A DNA stretch of 40,225 nt from a virus. This document shows, piece by piece, positions 1 to 8,188 of this stretch; position 1 is the stretch's first letter, and each line of letters opens with the position of its first letter. The stretch spans positions 1-40,225 of IMG/VR virus record IMGVR_UViG_3300032273_000004. One strand, given 5' to 3'. The notes under the pieces were generated by a model. The model was not told where the DNA came from and did not search any database. It saw only the letters and a program-made list of their open reading frames with translations. A program made the position numbers and the translations under genes.

Positions 1-350
1 TTTGTTACCCAAGCACCGTTTACCCACTCATCAAAAGATGTGTTTGGCTTATCAAGGGTAAAACCGTTCTTAATCGCGCCTAGCTCAGTAACCGATTCAG
101 AAACCAAACAGTCAGACTCATCATAAGTGACAGAGCCCCGATGATCTTCGATATATTCTGAATCGATCGCTTTCCCTGACTTATCAAGTACCGCAATCAC
201 CGCAAAACCTTCTTTGCACTCTAATGGCTTACTTTGCAAGGCATCATGAGGAATATGATACATACCACCACGATATTCTGCTTTAACAGGTGGTAGAACT
301 TCTTTAGTTTGCTTGTTGATTGGGTAATAGTATTTTTCTAGATTACTCAC
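1..350 (-). CDS. Tail fibre assembly protein (G/Tfa-like), N-terminal part, cut by the window edge
   Basis: Reads from a GTG at 348-350 with a perfect AAGGAGGT Shine-Dalgarno to the window edge, about 116 codons. The N-terminus (SNLEKYYYPIN) and the end (FDEWVNGAWVTK) resemble chaperones needed to fold or attach tail fibres. It lies just downstream of the H fibre gene, as gene G does in P2. The matching C-terminal part is at 40008-40225 at the other end of the window. Joined directly the two are out of frame (K-Q-stop); two extra bases (or 5, 8, ...) would restore one frame, so the split is probably a linearisation or assembly artefact. Family assignment is from recall of conserved N-terminal residues. 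Confidence 0.75.
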   Translation of the reverse strand, partial: MSNLEKYYYPINKQTKEVLPPVKAEYRGGMYHIPHDALQSKPLECKEGFAVIAVLDKSGKAIDSEYIEDHRGSVTYDESDCLVSESVTELGAIKNGFTLDKPNTSFDEWVNGAWVT

Positions 351-359
351 AAGACCTCC

Positions 360-2054
360 TTAAATCACAATAGCCATTGCACGAGACACGTTTCGAGGAC
401 GAGTTTCTGCCGACCAACTCCCTCCTGGTGACAACGAGACGTCCTGTCCATAATGACCAGATATTGCGATCGAGCCAGTTGTTGGTGACCAGTTCACACC
501 ATCAGCTTGCATCCAGTATTGGTCATTAACCCCCCATAAACCTGACCCTGAAGCACCAGAACCTGTCGGCAATAAATGGTTGTGATGTTGGAGTGAATGA
601 TTTTCAAATGTATTGATTTGTCGACTTGGATTCACACCTCGCCCTTGGTCCAACACTCGCAAGAACTCACCACGAATTTCACCCGTATTAATAGTGCCCC
701 CACTAACTAGATGTGGGTAACGACGAGCTAAACGCCAATAAACAGCCGTAGGTAAATCTACGTTAATTTCCATCACCGCCCACTCTGGCGGTGTACTGTC
801 CAACCAAAAGAACGGCATCCCTACTTGATCACCAGTGTAAGGGATCCACCAAAATGGTAAGGTGTTATCAGTCCACCCCTCATGTCTATTTGCAGAATTA
901 GCAGGATTCTTCCCTTTACACGTTAGATTTGGGCCAGCGTACATCTGCATTGGAATAACTTCACCATTGATTTCAACGGTGCAGATTTCGCCTGTTTTGT
1001 ACACCCGATTAGCATCCCACGGAAGTCCCTGCCCCCCCTCTAACCTTGCCAAGACTTGTGAGAGGTTTCCCTCGTGATAAATCTTATGCAAACCAAACAA
1101 TAAAGGCTCATCAGGGGAAACGTAATCCGCCATTGAATCATTGATTTCAGCATTCAATACTGTTGAGGTTTGGTTATTGTAATAAGGAATAACTTTCAGC
1201 TGATGATTTGTAAAACTATTGTTATTTTCGAAAGATCCATGAAACGATATTCTTGCTTCTGGATTACCTGCATACGCAACTAATCCAATCCATGTTTGAC
1301 CATCTAAATCAAACGTTACAAGCTTAGTAACAATAGTGTTTAATTTTTGTTGCAAAACAAAGGAGTAGGCTTGCGTATCGCTGTAAGATGAAGCGCATAC
1401 CAAGTCTACTACCGTATTATACAACGATGATGTAGCGCCTCCTCTTCGAAATTTAAGACGACCATTCACCTCTGAACGATTCAGCTTTTGCCCAGCCATT
1501 GGCTTAGGAACAAGAGGAATCACTGCGTTCTCATAGACGCCCTTCCAGCCACATGGTTTTTCATGCGCAAAATTATCAGATTGATGCAATTCATTTATAT
1601 CATTCACATATTTACGCGTGGCAATCACGACATTCGGGTCAATCTTGATTTGCACAACATCGGCGGCCACCGCGTCATAAACCATCTCGAAAACCAGATC
1701 TTTAATGACACCGGCTTCGCCTGACGGCTTGAACGATGACGGCAAGTTACCGATAAAAATCAAATCGCCGTCATCATCAAAACAACCAACTTCGCGCAAA
1801 TACCACCCGCCGACGTTATGCGGGATCACCGCTTCCAACTCTATCCAAGTTGGCGCGCCGGCTTCTTCTTCGATTCGATTCGGCGGGCATTCATAGACTT
1901 GTTTTTTCAGCGCGGTTTCTTGGCCTGTCGGCTCATATTCCGCGCCATCCCCATCACCAAAGGCAACTCGGGTAATATCTACCTTTTGCCCTAGTAATGA
2001 CGCATTTCGCAGCTTTGCCGCGCCGACTACTGTCGGGATTGTACTGTAGTTCAT
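360..2054 (-). CDS. Tail fibre protein (P2 gpH-like)
   Basis: A 564-aa receptor-binding fibre. Residues 1-160 look like the conserved phage tail-collar/H N-terminal domain (start MNYSTIPTVVGAAKLRNASL) that docks on the baseplate. The C-terminus has the GEIRGEFLRVLDQGRGVNP...HNH...RPRNVSRAMAIVI pattern typical of the tip of collar-type fibres. It overlaps the stop of gene I by 4 nt (ATGA), implying coupled translation, and is followed after 9 nt by the assembly gene. The distal half is the part expected to set host range and is less G+C-rich to the eye than the first third, which would fit exchange of the tip module (inference). Confidence 0.88.
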   Translation of the reverse strand: MNYSTIPTVVGAAKLRNASLLGQKVDITRVAFGDGDGAEYEPTGQETALKKQVYECPPNRIEEEAGAPTWIELEAVIPHNVGGWYLREVGCFDDDGDLIFIGNLPSSFKPSGEAGVIKDLVFEMVYDAVAADVVQIKIDPNVVIATRKYVNDINELHQSDNFAHEKPCGWKGVYENAVIPLVPKPMAGQKLNRSEVNGRLKFRRGGATSSLYNTVVDLVCASSYSDTQAYSFVLQQKLNTIVTKLVTFDLDGQTWIGLVAYAGNPEARISFHGSFENNNSFTNHQLKVIPYYNNQTSTVLNAEINDSMADYVSPDEPLLFGLHKIYHEGNLSQVLARLEGGQGLPWDANRVYKTGEICTVEINGEVIPMQMYAGPNLTCKGKNPANSANRHEGWTDNTLPFWWIPYTGDQVGMPFFWLDSTPPEWAVMEINVDLPTAVYWRLARRYPHLVSGGTINTGEIRGEFLRVLDQGRGVNPSRQINTFENHSLQHHNHLLPTGSGASGSGLWGVNDQYWMQADGVNWSPTTGSIAISGHYGQDVSLSPGGSWSAETRPRNVSRAMAIVI

Positions 2055-2674
2055 GCAGCCCTCGGTGTTAATCGCGTGGTTTCTGTAATTCGTAACCCAA
2101 CAGCTAAATTAAGCTGGATTTGAGTGGTTAAGGTTTGTTGTTGTCTTGGCAAGATTCGAAGCCGTTCGCCAACCTTAGAGAACGCCGCCAAATGCAACTT
2201 GGCATCACTGCGCAAGTTGATTTTGACATCGAGCAAATGGAGCGTGGCGCGTTTAGCCGCATTGATCGAGTGACCAATTTCAAGCGCCATGTCTTCGGTG
2301 ATTGGTCTGTCTTTAGCAAAGACATCGACCCGGAACGTACACGGCTCACCCTCTGGCACCATTTCAAACCATTCGTAACACTTGGCATCAAAGCCTAAGT
2401 TTTTAATGGCCCGCTCAACGGCGGGGCGAGAACCTTTGATTCGGTGGTAATCAGGCGAATCGGCTGTTACTTGCCGCTGAATGTTTTCCGGCCAATCTGA
2501 TCGCCAGTAATCCACGGACAAAGCCCAGGCTAAATAAGGCAAAGCTTCTATCGGGCAATTGTTGGCATCCCACACCGTCGCGACGGGCGTTTTGATTGCA
2601 CTAAGGCGAGCCTCACCCGCTTCGTCGAGGTTCTTCTCTAGGTCCGATACGTTCGGGGGTAATATGGTTGTCAT
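2051..2674 (-). CDS. Baseplate protein, P2 gpI-like
   Basis: A 207-aa protein (MTTILPPNVSDLEKNLDEA...) in the I position between J and H. The region VWDANNCPIEALPYLAWALSVDYW is the hallmark of gpI-family baseplate wedge proteins: a Trp-rich segment after an initial helical region. It overlaps J by 4 nt and H by 4 nt, so all three are translationally coupled in one late operon. Length is close to that of P2 gpI. Confidence 0.9.
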   Translation of the reverse strand: MTTILPPNVSDLEKNLDEAGEARLSAIKTPVATVWDANNCPIEALPYLAWALSVDYWRSDWPENIQRQVTADSPDYHRIKGSRPAVERAIKNLGFDAKCYEWFEMVPEGEPCTFRVDVFAKDRPITEDMALEIGHSINAAKRATLHLLDVKINLRSDAKLHLAAFSKVGERLRILPRQQQTLTTQIQLNLAVGLRITETTRLTPRAA

Positions 2675-3507
2675 ACTTCCCTCACTGTAATCGTGATCCC
2701 GTTACATAACGGCACTTGATGTGCCTCGGCGACTTTGTCGGTCCAGTTGGTTAAATTCACTTTCTTAACGTTGCCGACCGTCATGGCATCTTTTAAGCCC
2801 GAATCCGAGACATAACCGCCGAACTTGTTTTCGTTCAACGTATAAACGGCCGCTTCTTCTAGTGCCCGTTGCTTAATAGCGGCTAAGTCGGCACCTTTTT
2901 CGACCAGTAATTCGGCTGTCACGGTATAGCGGATAAGCTCGGCAGAATACGCCGTGACTCGATCGCCCATTGGACGATATGGCCACACGTAATTTTCCAC
3001 CTTTCGACACAACTCATCGCTAGCCACGCCATCATTGGAATATGTCAGCAAGTAAAGCGACATCACCGCGGGGCTTGGTGAAATAGGCTCAACAAAGCGA
3101 ATGTCACTGTCTGCAGATAAGCCAAAGAACTGATAAGCCCCTGTAGGCCCTGCTACGCTGTAACCCTCTGGCGAAAGTTGCAGACGTATTTTGTATGACG
3201 TATCGCTTTCACCATCCAAACGAACAACCGGATCGCCTAATGGGGTTCGATAATATGTCGAACCTATATGATCAAGTTGCGGCCCCTTAGCGAACGCCAG
3301 CATGACGCCTTTGGCTTGTTCGTTGGCATCCTGGCGAACGTACATTTCACGATAGGCATAAGCCAACGCCGAACGATAAGACGGGTCCGACGGGGCGGCA
3401 TTTTCTAACGCGGCTTTTTCGGCAATATCTGCGACTATCTCATCGATAGGCACCTGATCAACCAAAGTTAACGGCGGTAATAGGTCGCGGTTAATCCCTT
3501 GAGACAT
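2671..3507 (-). CDS. Baseplate wedge protein, P2 gpJ-like
   Basis: A 278-aa protein starting MSQGINRDLLPPLTLVDQVP, with the typical J features: an N-terminal segment about an 'AEKAALENAAPSDPSYR' region, and a later VRLDGESDTSYKIRLQLSPEG stretch. It lies between W and I in the P2 order and overlaps W by 17 nt. Role: wedge component of the contractile-tail baseplate. Family membership is recognised by motif and position. Confidence 0.9.
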   Translation of the reverse strand: MSQGINRDLLPPLTLVDQVPIDEIVADIAEKAALENAAPSDPSYRSALAYAYREMYVRQDANEQAKGVMLAFAKGPQLDHIGSTYYRTPLGDPVVRLDGESDTSYKIRLQLSPEGYSVAGPTGAYQFFGLSADSDIRFVEPISPSPAVMSLYLLTYSNDGVASDELCRKVENYVWPYRPMGDRVTAYSAELIRYTVTAELLVEKGADLAAIKQRALEEAAVYTLNENKFGGYVSDSGLKDAMTVGNVKKVNLTNWTDKVAEAHQVPLCNGITITVREV

Positions 3508-3853
3508 CGATGATGATCCCCTCTAAAACGATGGGTTCGCCGTTATCCAAAAGCACCCCATACAAATCCAAGGTGACTTGGCCGTCTAGGCTAGATACGA
3601 CTTTCATGTCGGTTAAACGAAGATCATCTAACCCGTTTTTAGGGTTAGCGATACACTCGGCCACGCGGACATAACATTCCATTTCAAAATTTAGGTCGAT
3701 ATTCATATCAACCAACTCATGCAGCCGCGATCCATATTGACGCTCAACCACTAACGAGCCTTGTTCTGTTTCCAAAGCGTCGGTGATGCGCTGGCGCAAG
3801 TAATCGAGGCCGCCGATAACTTTGCCAGTTTGGCGATCGGTGCCTTGCTTCAT
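3491..3853 (-). CDS. Baseplate wedge protein, gp25/P2 gpW-like
   Basis: A 120-aa protein. The segment QRITDALETEQGSLVVERQYG...LHELVD is the core motif of the gp25-like lysozyme-related family that forms baseplate wedges. Its ATG at 3853 directly abuts an array of three 8-bp repeats (3854-3877). Sits between the small 3874-4071 gene and J. Confidence 0.9.
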   Translation of the reverse strand: MKQGTDRQTGKVIGGLDYLRQRITDALETEQGSLVVERQYGSRLHELVDMNIDLNFEMECYVRVAECIANPKNGLDDLRLTDMKVVSSLDGQVTLDLYGVLLDNGEPIVLEGIIIDVSRD

Positions 3854-3877
3854 TTCGTTAATTCTTTAATTCGTTAA
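3854..3877. repeat. Octamer array 1: three tandem TTCGTTAA/TTCTTTAA repeats
   Basis: Three contiguous octamers on the plus strand: TTCGTTAA, TTCTTTAA, TTCGTTAA. They fill the gap between the gpW start and the upstream small gene, whose stop codon lies inside the array. Same family as arrays at 18613, 25456, 25524, 26191, 30028, 30707 and 37878. Candidate site for the ribbon-helix-helix partition protein (inference). Confidence 0.75.
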
Positions 3878-4071
3878 ACGATTGGATGCTGGCCCGCACT
3901 GCTGCCAGATTGAATGTTTGCTTTACCGTTTGTGGTAATTTCATCGACCACCGCTTCGGCGATGGCTTTAGCCATAGGACGAACCCAGGAATGATCACCG
4001 GATTCATTCGCACCGGCACTGACCATATTGGCCACGATGCGATCTTCGAGGCTTTGCTTATCTAAGGCCAT
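3874..4071 (-). CDS. Small tail-region protein between V and W
   Basis: A 65-aa protein (MALDKQSLEDRIVANMVSAG...) found in the baseplate operon between the spike gene V and gene W. Its start shares one base with the stop of the upstream gene V (4071), so translation is coupled. It ends inside octamer array 1. Similar small open reading frames occur at this place in P2-like tail modules of marine gammaproteobacterial phages; function unknown. Confidence 0.7.
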   Translation of the reverse strand: MALDKQSLEDRIVANMVSAGANESGDHSWVRPMAKAIAEAVVDEITTNGKANIQSGSSAGQHPIV

Positions 4072-4640
4072 TATTTACCCGCCTTAACTTGCGTACTGCA
4101 GTCACTGTGTGGCTGGCCCGTAAACTGGCAAATATGCGCACCAGTAACGACGCCGTCACCTTCATTTAATTGAATGTCTTTCGCATCCGAATTGATTTTG
4201 ACGGTGCCTGTCGTGTTTACAGTCAAATTCTGTTGCGTGGTGACTTCGACGTCTCCCACATTGACCACATCGAGTTTGGACGACTCGCGGTCATGGACCA
4301 CCTTGGAACCATCCCCAAAGGCGATAAAGAACTCGTTCGGGTTTGTGGTCGGGGGCGGCCTGTCATTGTGGTAACTGCCGGGCCATACTTCCCCCAAACG
4401 CAGATCGCCCGGTGACAGCACCGTGACCCCTTCGTCTACTTCGGGGAACCACCACACCACCGCCTGACCGGAGCGCATTGGCTTAACCGGTAGCCACGCG
4501 GTAGACATCGGCTTTTCATCCGTGCCATAGGCGACTTTGACGCGCCAATTATTCGGGTCAATCTCGGACACCTTGCCACGCACATAAGACTGGGCGAACT
4601 GGCGTTCTAGTTCAGAGACACGTTCTTCAAGACTCCGGGC
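4071..4640 (-). CDS. Baseplate assembly protein / tail spike, P2 gpV-like
   Basis: 189 aa from the ATG at 4640, preferred because GGGAGGA lies 7 nt upstream and the protein then begins MARSLEERVSELERQF as gpV proteins do. An OB-fold region (RGKVSEIDPNNWRVKVAYG) is followed by a beta-rich stalk (DVEVTTQQNLTVNTTGTVKI) and a C-terminus containing HICQFTGQPHSDCS, a likely metal-binding needle tip with two Cys and two His. Role: membrane-piercing spike of the contractile tail. The gene overlaps its upstream neighbour by 14 nt. Confidence 0.9.
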   Translation of the reverse strand, partial: ARSLEERVSELERQFAQSYVRGKVSEIDPNNWRVKVAYGTDEKPMSTAWLPVKPMRSGQAVVWWFPEVDEGVTVLSPGDLRLGEVWPGSYHNDRPPPTTNPNEFFIAFGDGSKVVHDRESSKLDVVNVGDVEVTTQQNLTVNTTGTVKINSDAKDIQLNEGDGVVTGAHICQFTGQPHSDCSTQVKAGK

Positions 4641-5259
4641 CATTGGTTGGGTCCTCCCAGTCGGGCGTGATGGTAAAGTCCCCGCCGATGGTGATTTCAC
4701 CAGGTAGGAACTCTTTCGGGTCGAGCATCAACTCGCCGAGGTGAATACTTTGTTCAAATGACACGATCATCGAGTCATAACCCAGGGCTTTGTCGCTGCC
4801 TCCTTTCCCCGGCTTAAACATGCCTGGATAAATGGCCACGGAATCCTTAGCCACGGGTTTCACCCCGCGCTTAGACAGTCCCCAACTTTGGCTAGGAATA
4901 AGATCGTGTTCGATTTCTTTCTCGGTTGGCTCGCCGAACCCCACCACTTGCGAAACGGCTGCGGCTAAATTGCGCACCGCTAACGGCAGTTGGGGCGTTT
5001 TCTTCGACAAGATGCAATAGAACTGAAACGCACAATCGAACGCCTGGCGCCCTCCGGTGATTGCATCACCCGGCTTAGCCTCGACCATTTCAATCAAGAT
5101 GGCGGGTGTATCGATTTTAAACTTTTCGCCGTGAGTAATTTCGGTCGGGTCATAGAGTGCCACCGTATCGAGTTGTGGCAGACGTTTTTTAAGCTCGGCG
5201 ACCATGTTGTCGTGTAGCTCGGTAAAGTCTTTTAATACGTTGCTAGTTGCTTCGTTCAT
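4627..5259 (-). CDS. Phage tail/head-tail completion protein, unassigned
   Basis: A 210-aa soluble protein, mixed alpha/beta, no membrane segment. It lies between the Z-like gene (17-nt overlap) and V (14-nt overlap), exactly where tail terminator or neck proteins sit in lambda-head/P2-tail hybrids. The start MNEATSNVLKDFTELHDNMVAELKKRLP with later DTPAILIEMVEAKPGD resembles tail-completion proteins with an initial helix then beta-strands. The role as tail terminator is inferred from place and length only. Confidence 0.65.
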   Translation of the reverse strand: MNEATSNVLKDFTELHDNMVAELKKRLPQLDTVALYDPTEITHGEKFKIDTPAILIEMVEAKPGDAITGGRQAFDCAFQFYCILSKKTPQLPLAVRNLAAAVSQVVGFGEPTEKEIEHDLIPSQSWGLSKRGVKPVAKDSVAIYPGMFKPGKGGSDKALGYDSMIVSFEQSIHLGELMLDPKEFLPGEITIGGDFTITPDWEDPTNGPES

Positions 5260-5863
5260 GGTTCATCACATAGTTAATTTCTTGACCTAAGATCTTGCGA
5301 AACTGATCAGGAATACGGCTTTCAAAACGCCGAAACACTTCCGCGGCGAGATCGCTCACTTCAACGGCGACGTGTTGCACCGGAAAGCGACCACGAAGTT
5401 CGGGCGAAATGGAATTACTGTTCGGCTTACGTTTGCGGCCTGTCGTTGCATACTGGCCATTGTTACGACTTGCACGGATCCAGACAGCATCGTCATAACC
5501 GTACATGTCTCGAATAAAAGCGCCTTGGTATCGCCGTTTACCTAACGATACACCGGCGCGGGTTTGTCTCGCTTTTCCCGCTTTTTCCGCAAGGATGTTT
5601 GCGGTCCCCATCCATAAGATGGTGACTGCATCGGCGCCCTTGCCGACGGTCTTCAATGAGAAACGAGGTTTTAAGTTCTTTTGAGGTATCCCCAGTTGCT
5701 GCGAAAGCTCTCGCGCAAGTCGGGTATGCACCCAGCGCATGGTTTTTTTGATGGCCCGTGCACTCGCTTTTTCAAGCTGTTTTGGCGTAGCCTCAATCAT
5801 GGCACTGGCAAGCTGCAGTTCTTTGGCAAAGTTCAGATTGATGTTAACACCAGGTTCGGCCAT
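5243..5863 (-). CDS. Minor tail protein Z-like
   Basis: 206 aa from the ATG at 5863 (MAEPGVNINLNFAKEL), chosen because GGAGG lies about 9 nt upstream; an upstream in-frame start exists at 5908. The region EKASARAIKKTMRWVHTRLARELSQQLGIPQK is the signature of the prophage minor tail protein Z family, a basic helical connector-associated protein. It lies after the head-tail gene 5844-6236 and overlaps the next gene by 17 nt. Confidence 0.75.
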   Translation of the reverse strand: MAEPGVNINLNFAKELQLASAMIEATPKQLEKASARAIKKTMRWVHTRLARELSQQLGIPQKNLKPRFSLKTVGKGADAVTILWMGTANILAEKAGKARQTRAGVSLGKRRYQGAFIRDMYGYDDAVWIRASRNNGQYATTGRKRKPNSNSISPELRGRFPVQHVAVEVSDLAAEVFRRFESRIPDQFRKILGQEINYVMNHERSN

Positions 5864-6236
5864 TCCCATCGCCCTCCGGGCTTTGCTTTGCATGATCCGG
5901 TTGGTCACTCAAAAAGCAGTAACTCACGGCGTCATCTTTGGGATAACTGACCGTGACGAAATACTCTCGACCATCGACCAAAACGGACCAATCTGTCGGG
6001 CTTTCTGCGCAACCTTCCACATGCAGCGTTTCAACCACAATATGCGGTTGTTGCATTAAAAGATCTTGGCCGCTTTTGCCTCCGCCTTTGATTTCAACAT
6101 CCAACAATGGATTGCTGAACACGGCGTCCACTGGCTTCCATTCCCCCTCTGGCGGCCTAATTTTCACTTCGTGGGAACGCCCCAGACGACGAATGATTCG
6201 GCGACTGGCACGTTTAAAGGGGTCACGTTCACGCAT
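5844..6236 (-). CDS. Head-tail joining protein (FII-like position)
   Basis: A 130-aa beta-rich protein (MRERDPFKRASRRIIRRLGR...) immediately after the major capsid gene; start and stop overlap as TAATG. In lambda the corresponding place holds FI and FII, and the length fits FII, which forms the ring between portal and tail. The sequence does not show a motif that proves this, so the role is inferred from synteny. Confidence 0.6.
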   Translation of the reverse strand: MRERDPFKRASRRIIRRLGRSHEVKIRPPEGEWKPVDAVFSNPLLDVEIKGGGKSGQDLLMQQPHIVVETLHVEGCAESPTDWSVLVDGREYFVTVSYPKDDAVSYCFLSDQPDHAKQSPEGDGNGRTWC

Positions 6237-7252
6237 TAAGCGGCTGGTTCAGTTTTTGGTGTAAATTTGATGCGACGCACTGCCAGCGGGGAAGTACAAA
6301 GGTTCATCGGGTTTGATTGACCTTCCATATCGACGCCTTTGTCAAAGTCCTTCGCTTTCGACTTCACGTAATACGGCAAACCTTTGGTATTGACCGTTTC
6401 GTTATAGTTCGCTGGAGCAAATCGAGTTAAGAACAAACCAGGCTTACCTTCTGGCACCATCACGGCGCCATATTTCGCTGGCATTGGATCTTTATCACCG
6501 AATTTCTCGTCGTATTCTTCCCAGAATGCACCTTGCCAAGACACGCCACGGCGAACATCTTCGCGTAATGCTTCGCCGTTGTTGTAACGGGCGAACGCCT
6601 TATAAAAACTTTCGTTTTTCAGCATTTCATTAAAGAATTCTGGACGACAGAACACACGATGCGCTTTTGCTTTTGGGCCTTTGAGGTGTTTCTCTGAATC
6701 GCGCTTCACATCCAACATTTGGGTTGGAAGATCACCGTTAAAATCAATGGTGTTTTCGCCATCGGCTTCTTTCAGTTCAAACACTTTAAAAAGGTCCAGA
6801 ACCACCACGCCTTTTTTGTTGTAGACCTTGCCGAAGATGGCACCAAATCGGAAATATTCGATAGTCATATCGATGCTTTGGCGAATAATCTCGGCTTTCT
6901 CATCGATCACGTCTTGCAGCGATTCAAGTTCGTCTTCTTCGCCGAACGCGCGGCTATTTTGGATTTCATCGGCGAAAATGCTCGCCGGTACTGGTAGATG
7001 CAAAGCTTTAAACGTCACCAGTTTACGATCGGGATCATCCAACGGTTCGCCATCATCGCCGCGTGGTACGTCTTGAACCAATTGGATTTGGCCGTCTTTG
7101 TATTCAATTTCTACCGATGTCGTGCTGATACCTTTTTCTTCAAACAGTTTCAGCTCTGCCAGGCGGTTTTTTGGCACCGTGACGTTATTAATAGCCGCAG
7201 TCAGTTCGCGCAATGTGAACTTTTCAGACTCAAGCGCTTGTTGCATTTCCAT
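6236..7252 (-). CDS. Major capsid protein, lambda gpE family
   Basis: A 338-aa protein, the expected size for gpE. It starts MEMQQALESEKFTLRELTAAIN and contains the family pattern of a conserved N-arm and an E-loop region, plus FCRPEFFNEMLKNESFYKAF and a C-terminal MNLCTSPLAVRRIKFTP. It follows the decoration protein D after 40 nt, as in lambda. Role: forms the hexamers and pentamers of the capsid shell. Confidence 0.9.
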   Translation of the reverse strand: MEMQQALESEKFTLRELTAAINNVTVPKNRLAELKLFEEKGISTTSVEIEYKDGQIQLVQDVPRGDDGEPLDDPDRKLVTFKALHLPVPASIFADEIQNSRAFGEEDELESLQDVIDEKAEIIRQSIDMTIEYFRFGAIFGKVYNKKGVVVLDLFKVFELKEADGENTIDFNGDLPTQMLDVKRDSEKHLKGPKAKAHRVFCRPEFFNEMLKNESFYKAFARYNNGEALREDVRRGVSWQGAFWEEYDEKFGDKDPMPAKYGAVMVPEGKPGLFLTRFAPANYNETVNTKGLPYYVKSKAKDFDKGVDMEGQSNPMNLCTSPLAVRRIKFTPKTEPAA

Positions 7253-7265
7253 GTTGTTCTCTCTT

Positions 7266-7291
7266 TAAAAAATGGGAAATAAAATATCCCG
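7266..7291 (-). terminator. Weak hairpin plus T-run between D and capsid genes
   Basis: On the minus strand a short GGGA/TCCC stem with a 9-nt loop is followed by ATTTTTT. The stem is only 4 bp, so at best it is an attenuator between D and E. Confidence 0.3.
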
Positions 7292-7292
7292 C

Positions 7293-7649
7293 TTAACGCA
7301 GGACGATCTGTTTTTCAGCCAGTGCTGAAACGGCCGCTTCTTTTTGCACTTGCGTAATGCCTTCGGGCCACGTCATTTTGCTGTCGTACAGCGCACAAAC
7401 ACGAGCATGAGCCACCGCTTCGGTCGCTTCTACGCTATCAATGTGACCATATAGCACCAGTTCCGCCGTTTCGGCTTCTGTTGCGTCTGCTGCAATATCC
7501 AGTTGGGTGTAGGTGCCATCATCTTTTTTAGCGAGCACGGTGCCTGAAACATACGGACCGCCTACAACGACGATCCCATCTCGGGATACACGGTCGAGCT
7601 CGCCGGCTACGTGGGCGCCGATACGGGCGCGCATATGTGTGACTGTCAT
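7293..7649 (-). CDS. Head decoration protein, lambda gpD family
   Basis: A 118-aa protein, close to the 110 aa of lambda D, in the D position between the protease/scaffold and capsid genes. The pattern VTRDGIVVVGGPYVSGTVLAKKDDGTYTQL and ETAELVLYGHIDS matches the beta-tulip trimeric decoration fold (recognised by pattern). It stabilises the expanded capsid. Confidence 0.85.
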   Translation of the reverse strand: MTVTHMRARIGAHVAGELDRVSRDGIVVVGGPYVSGTVLAKKDDGTYTQLDIAADATEAETAELVLYGHIDSVEATEAVAHARVCALYDSKMTWPEGITQVQKEAAVSALAEKQIVLR

Positions 7650-7693
7650 GATTTTTTATCCTTACAGTGAAAGAGAAAGGGGAACGCCGATTG

Positions 7694-8188
7694 TTATCGA
7701 TTGGCGTAAATGGCTTTAGTATTAAGAGACGCGGTTTTATTGACCTTATCCGTCACATGGCGAGTCTGGTCGCCGCTTTCATCACTTGAGGCTTTCGCTT
7801 CATGGATAGCTTGACCGACCATCTTGATTGGGTCGCTCATATGAGCGGCTAACGTGTCGTAGCTGCCAGATAAACCCGAAGCGGCTAACGTGTCTTTCAG
7901 ACTCTTAGCCATCTTGATTTGACTTTCAGCACTCTCTAGCGTGACACCGTCACCAAGCAGCGAAGCCGATAGCGAAGGAATACCCGCTTCCTGGCATTGT
8001 TGAACCAACGTTGCCGCATTATCGACGGCCATCGCTGGCGACTCTTGTAACGCTTCAAGCACATCAGGGCGAAGCTCTGTTAATGCGCCTACAATCACCT
8101 GGGCGCTCACTTCTTCCGAAGCTGGTAACGAGAATGTCACTTCGTTATCGCTACCACCTTGCGCCGCGGCATTGGTATTTGTTGTCAT
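7694..8188 (-). CDS. Nested scaffold protein (Nu3-like), internal in-frame start
   Basis: Inside the protease gene an in-frame ATG at 8188 (MTTNTNAAAQGGS) is preceded by AAGAGG about 12 nt upstream. It would give a 164-aa protein made only of the helical scaffold half, as lambda Nu3 is made from within gene C. What is seen: start codon, SD-like stretch and the domain border at exactly this place. That it is used is inferred. Confidence 0.6.
   Translation of the reverse strand: MTTNTNAAAQGGSDNEVTFSLPASEEVSAQVIVGALTELRPDVLEALQESPAMAVDNAATLVQQCQEAGIPSLSASLLGDGVTLESAESQIKMAKSLKDTLAASGLSGSYDTLAAHMSDPIKMVGQAIHEAKASSDESGDQTRHVTDKVNKTASLNTKAIYANR

Noticed and set aside
862-2398. Plus-strand open frames over the tail fibre and gpI genes
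   Set aside because: They are antisense shadows of real genes, with no SD or family resemblance.
4170-4415. Plus-strand open frames over gpV
   Set aside because: Antisense shadow of the baseplate spike gene.
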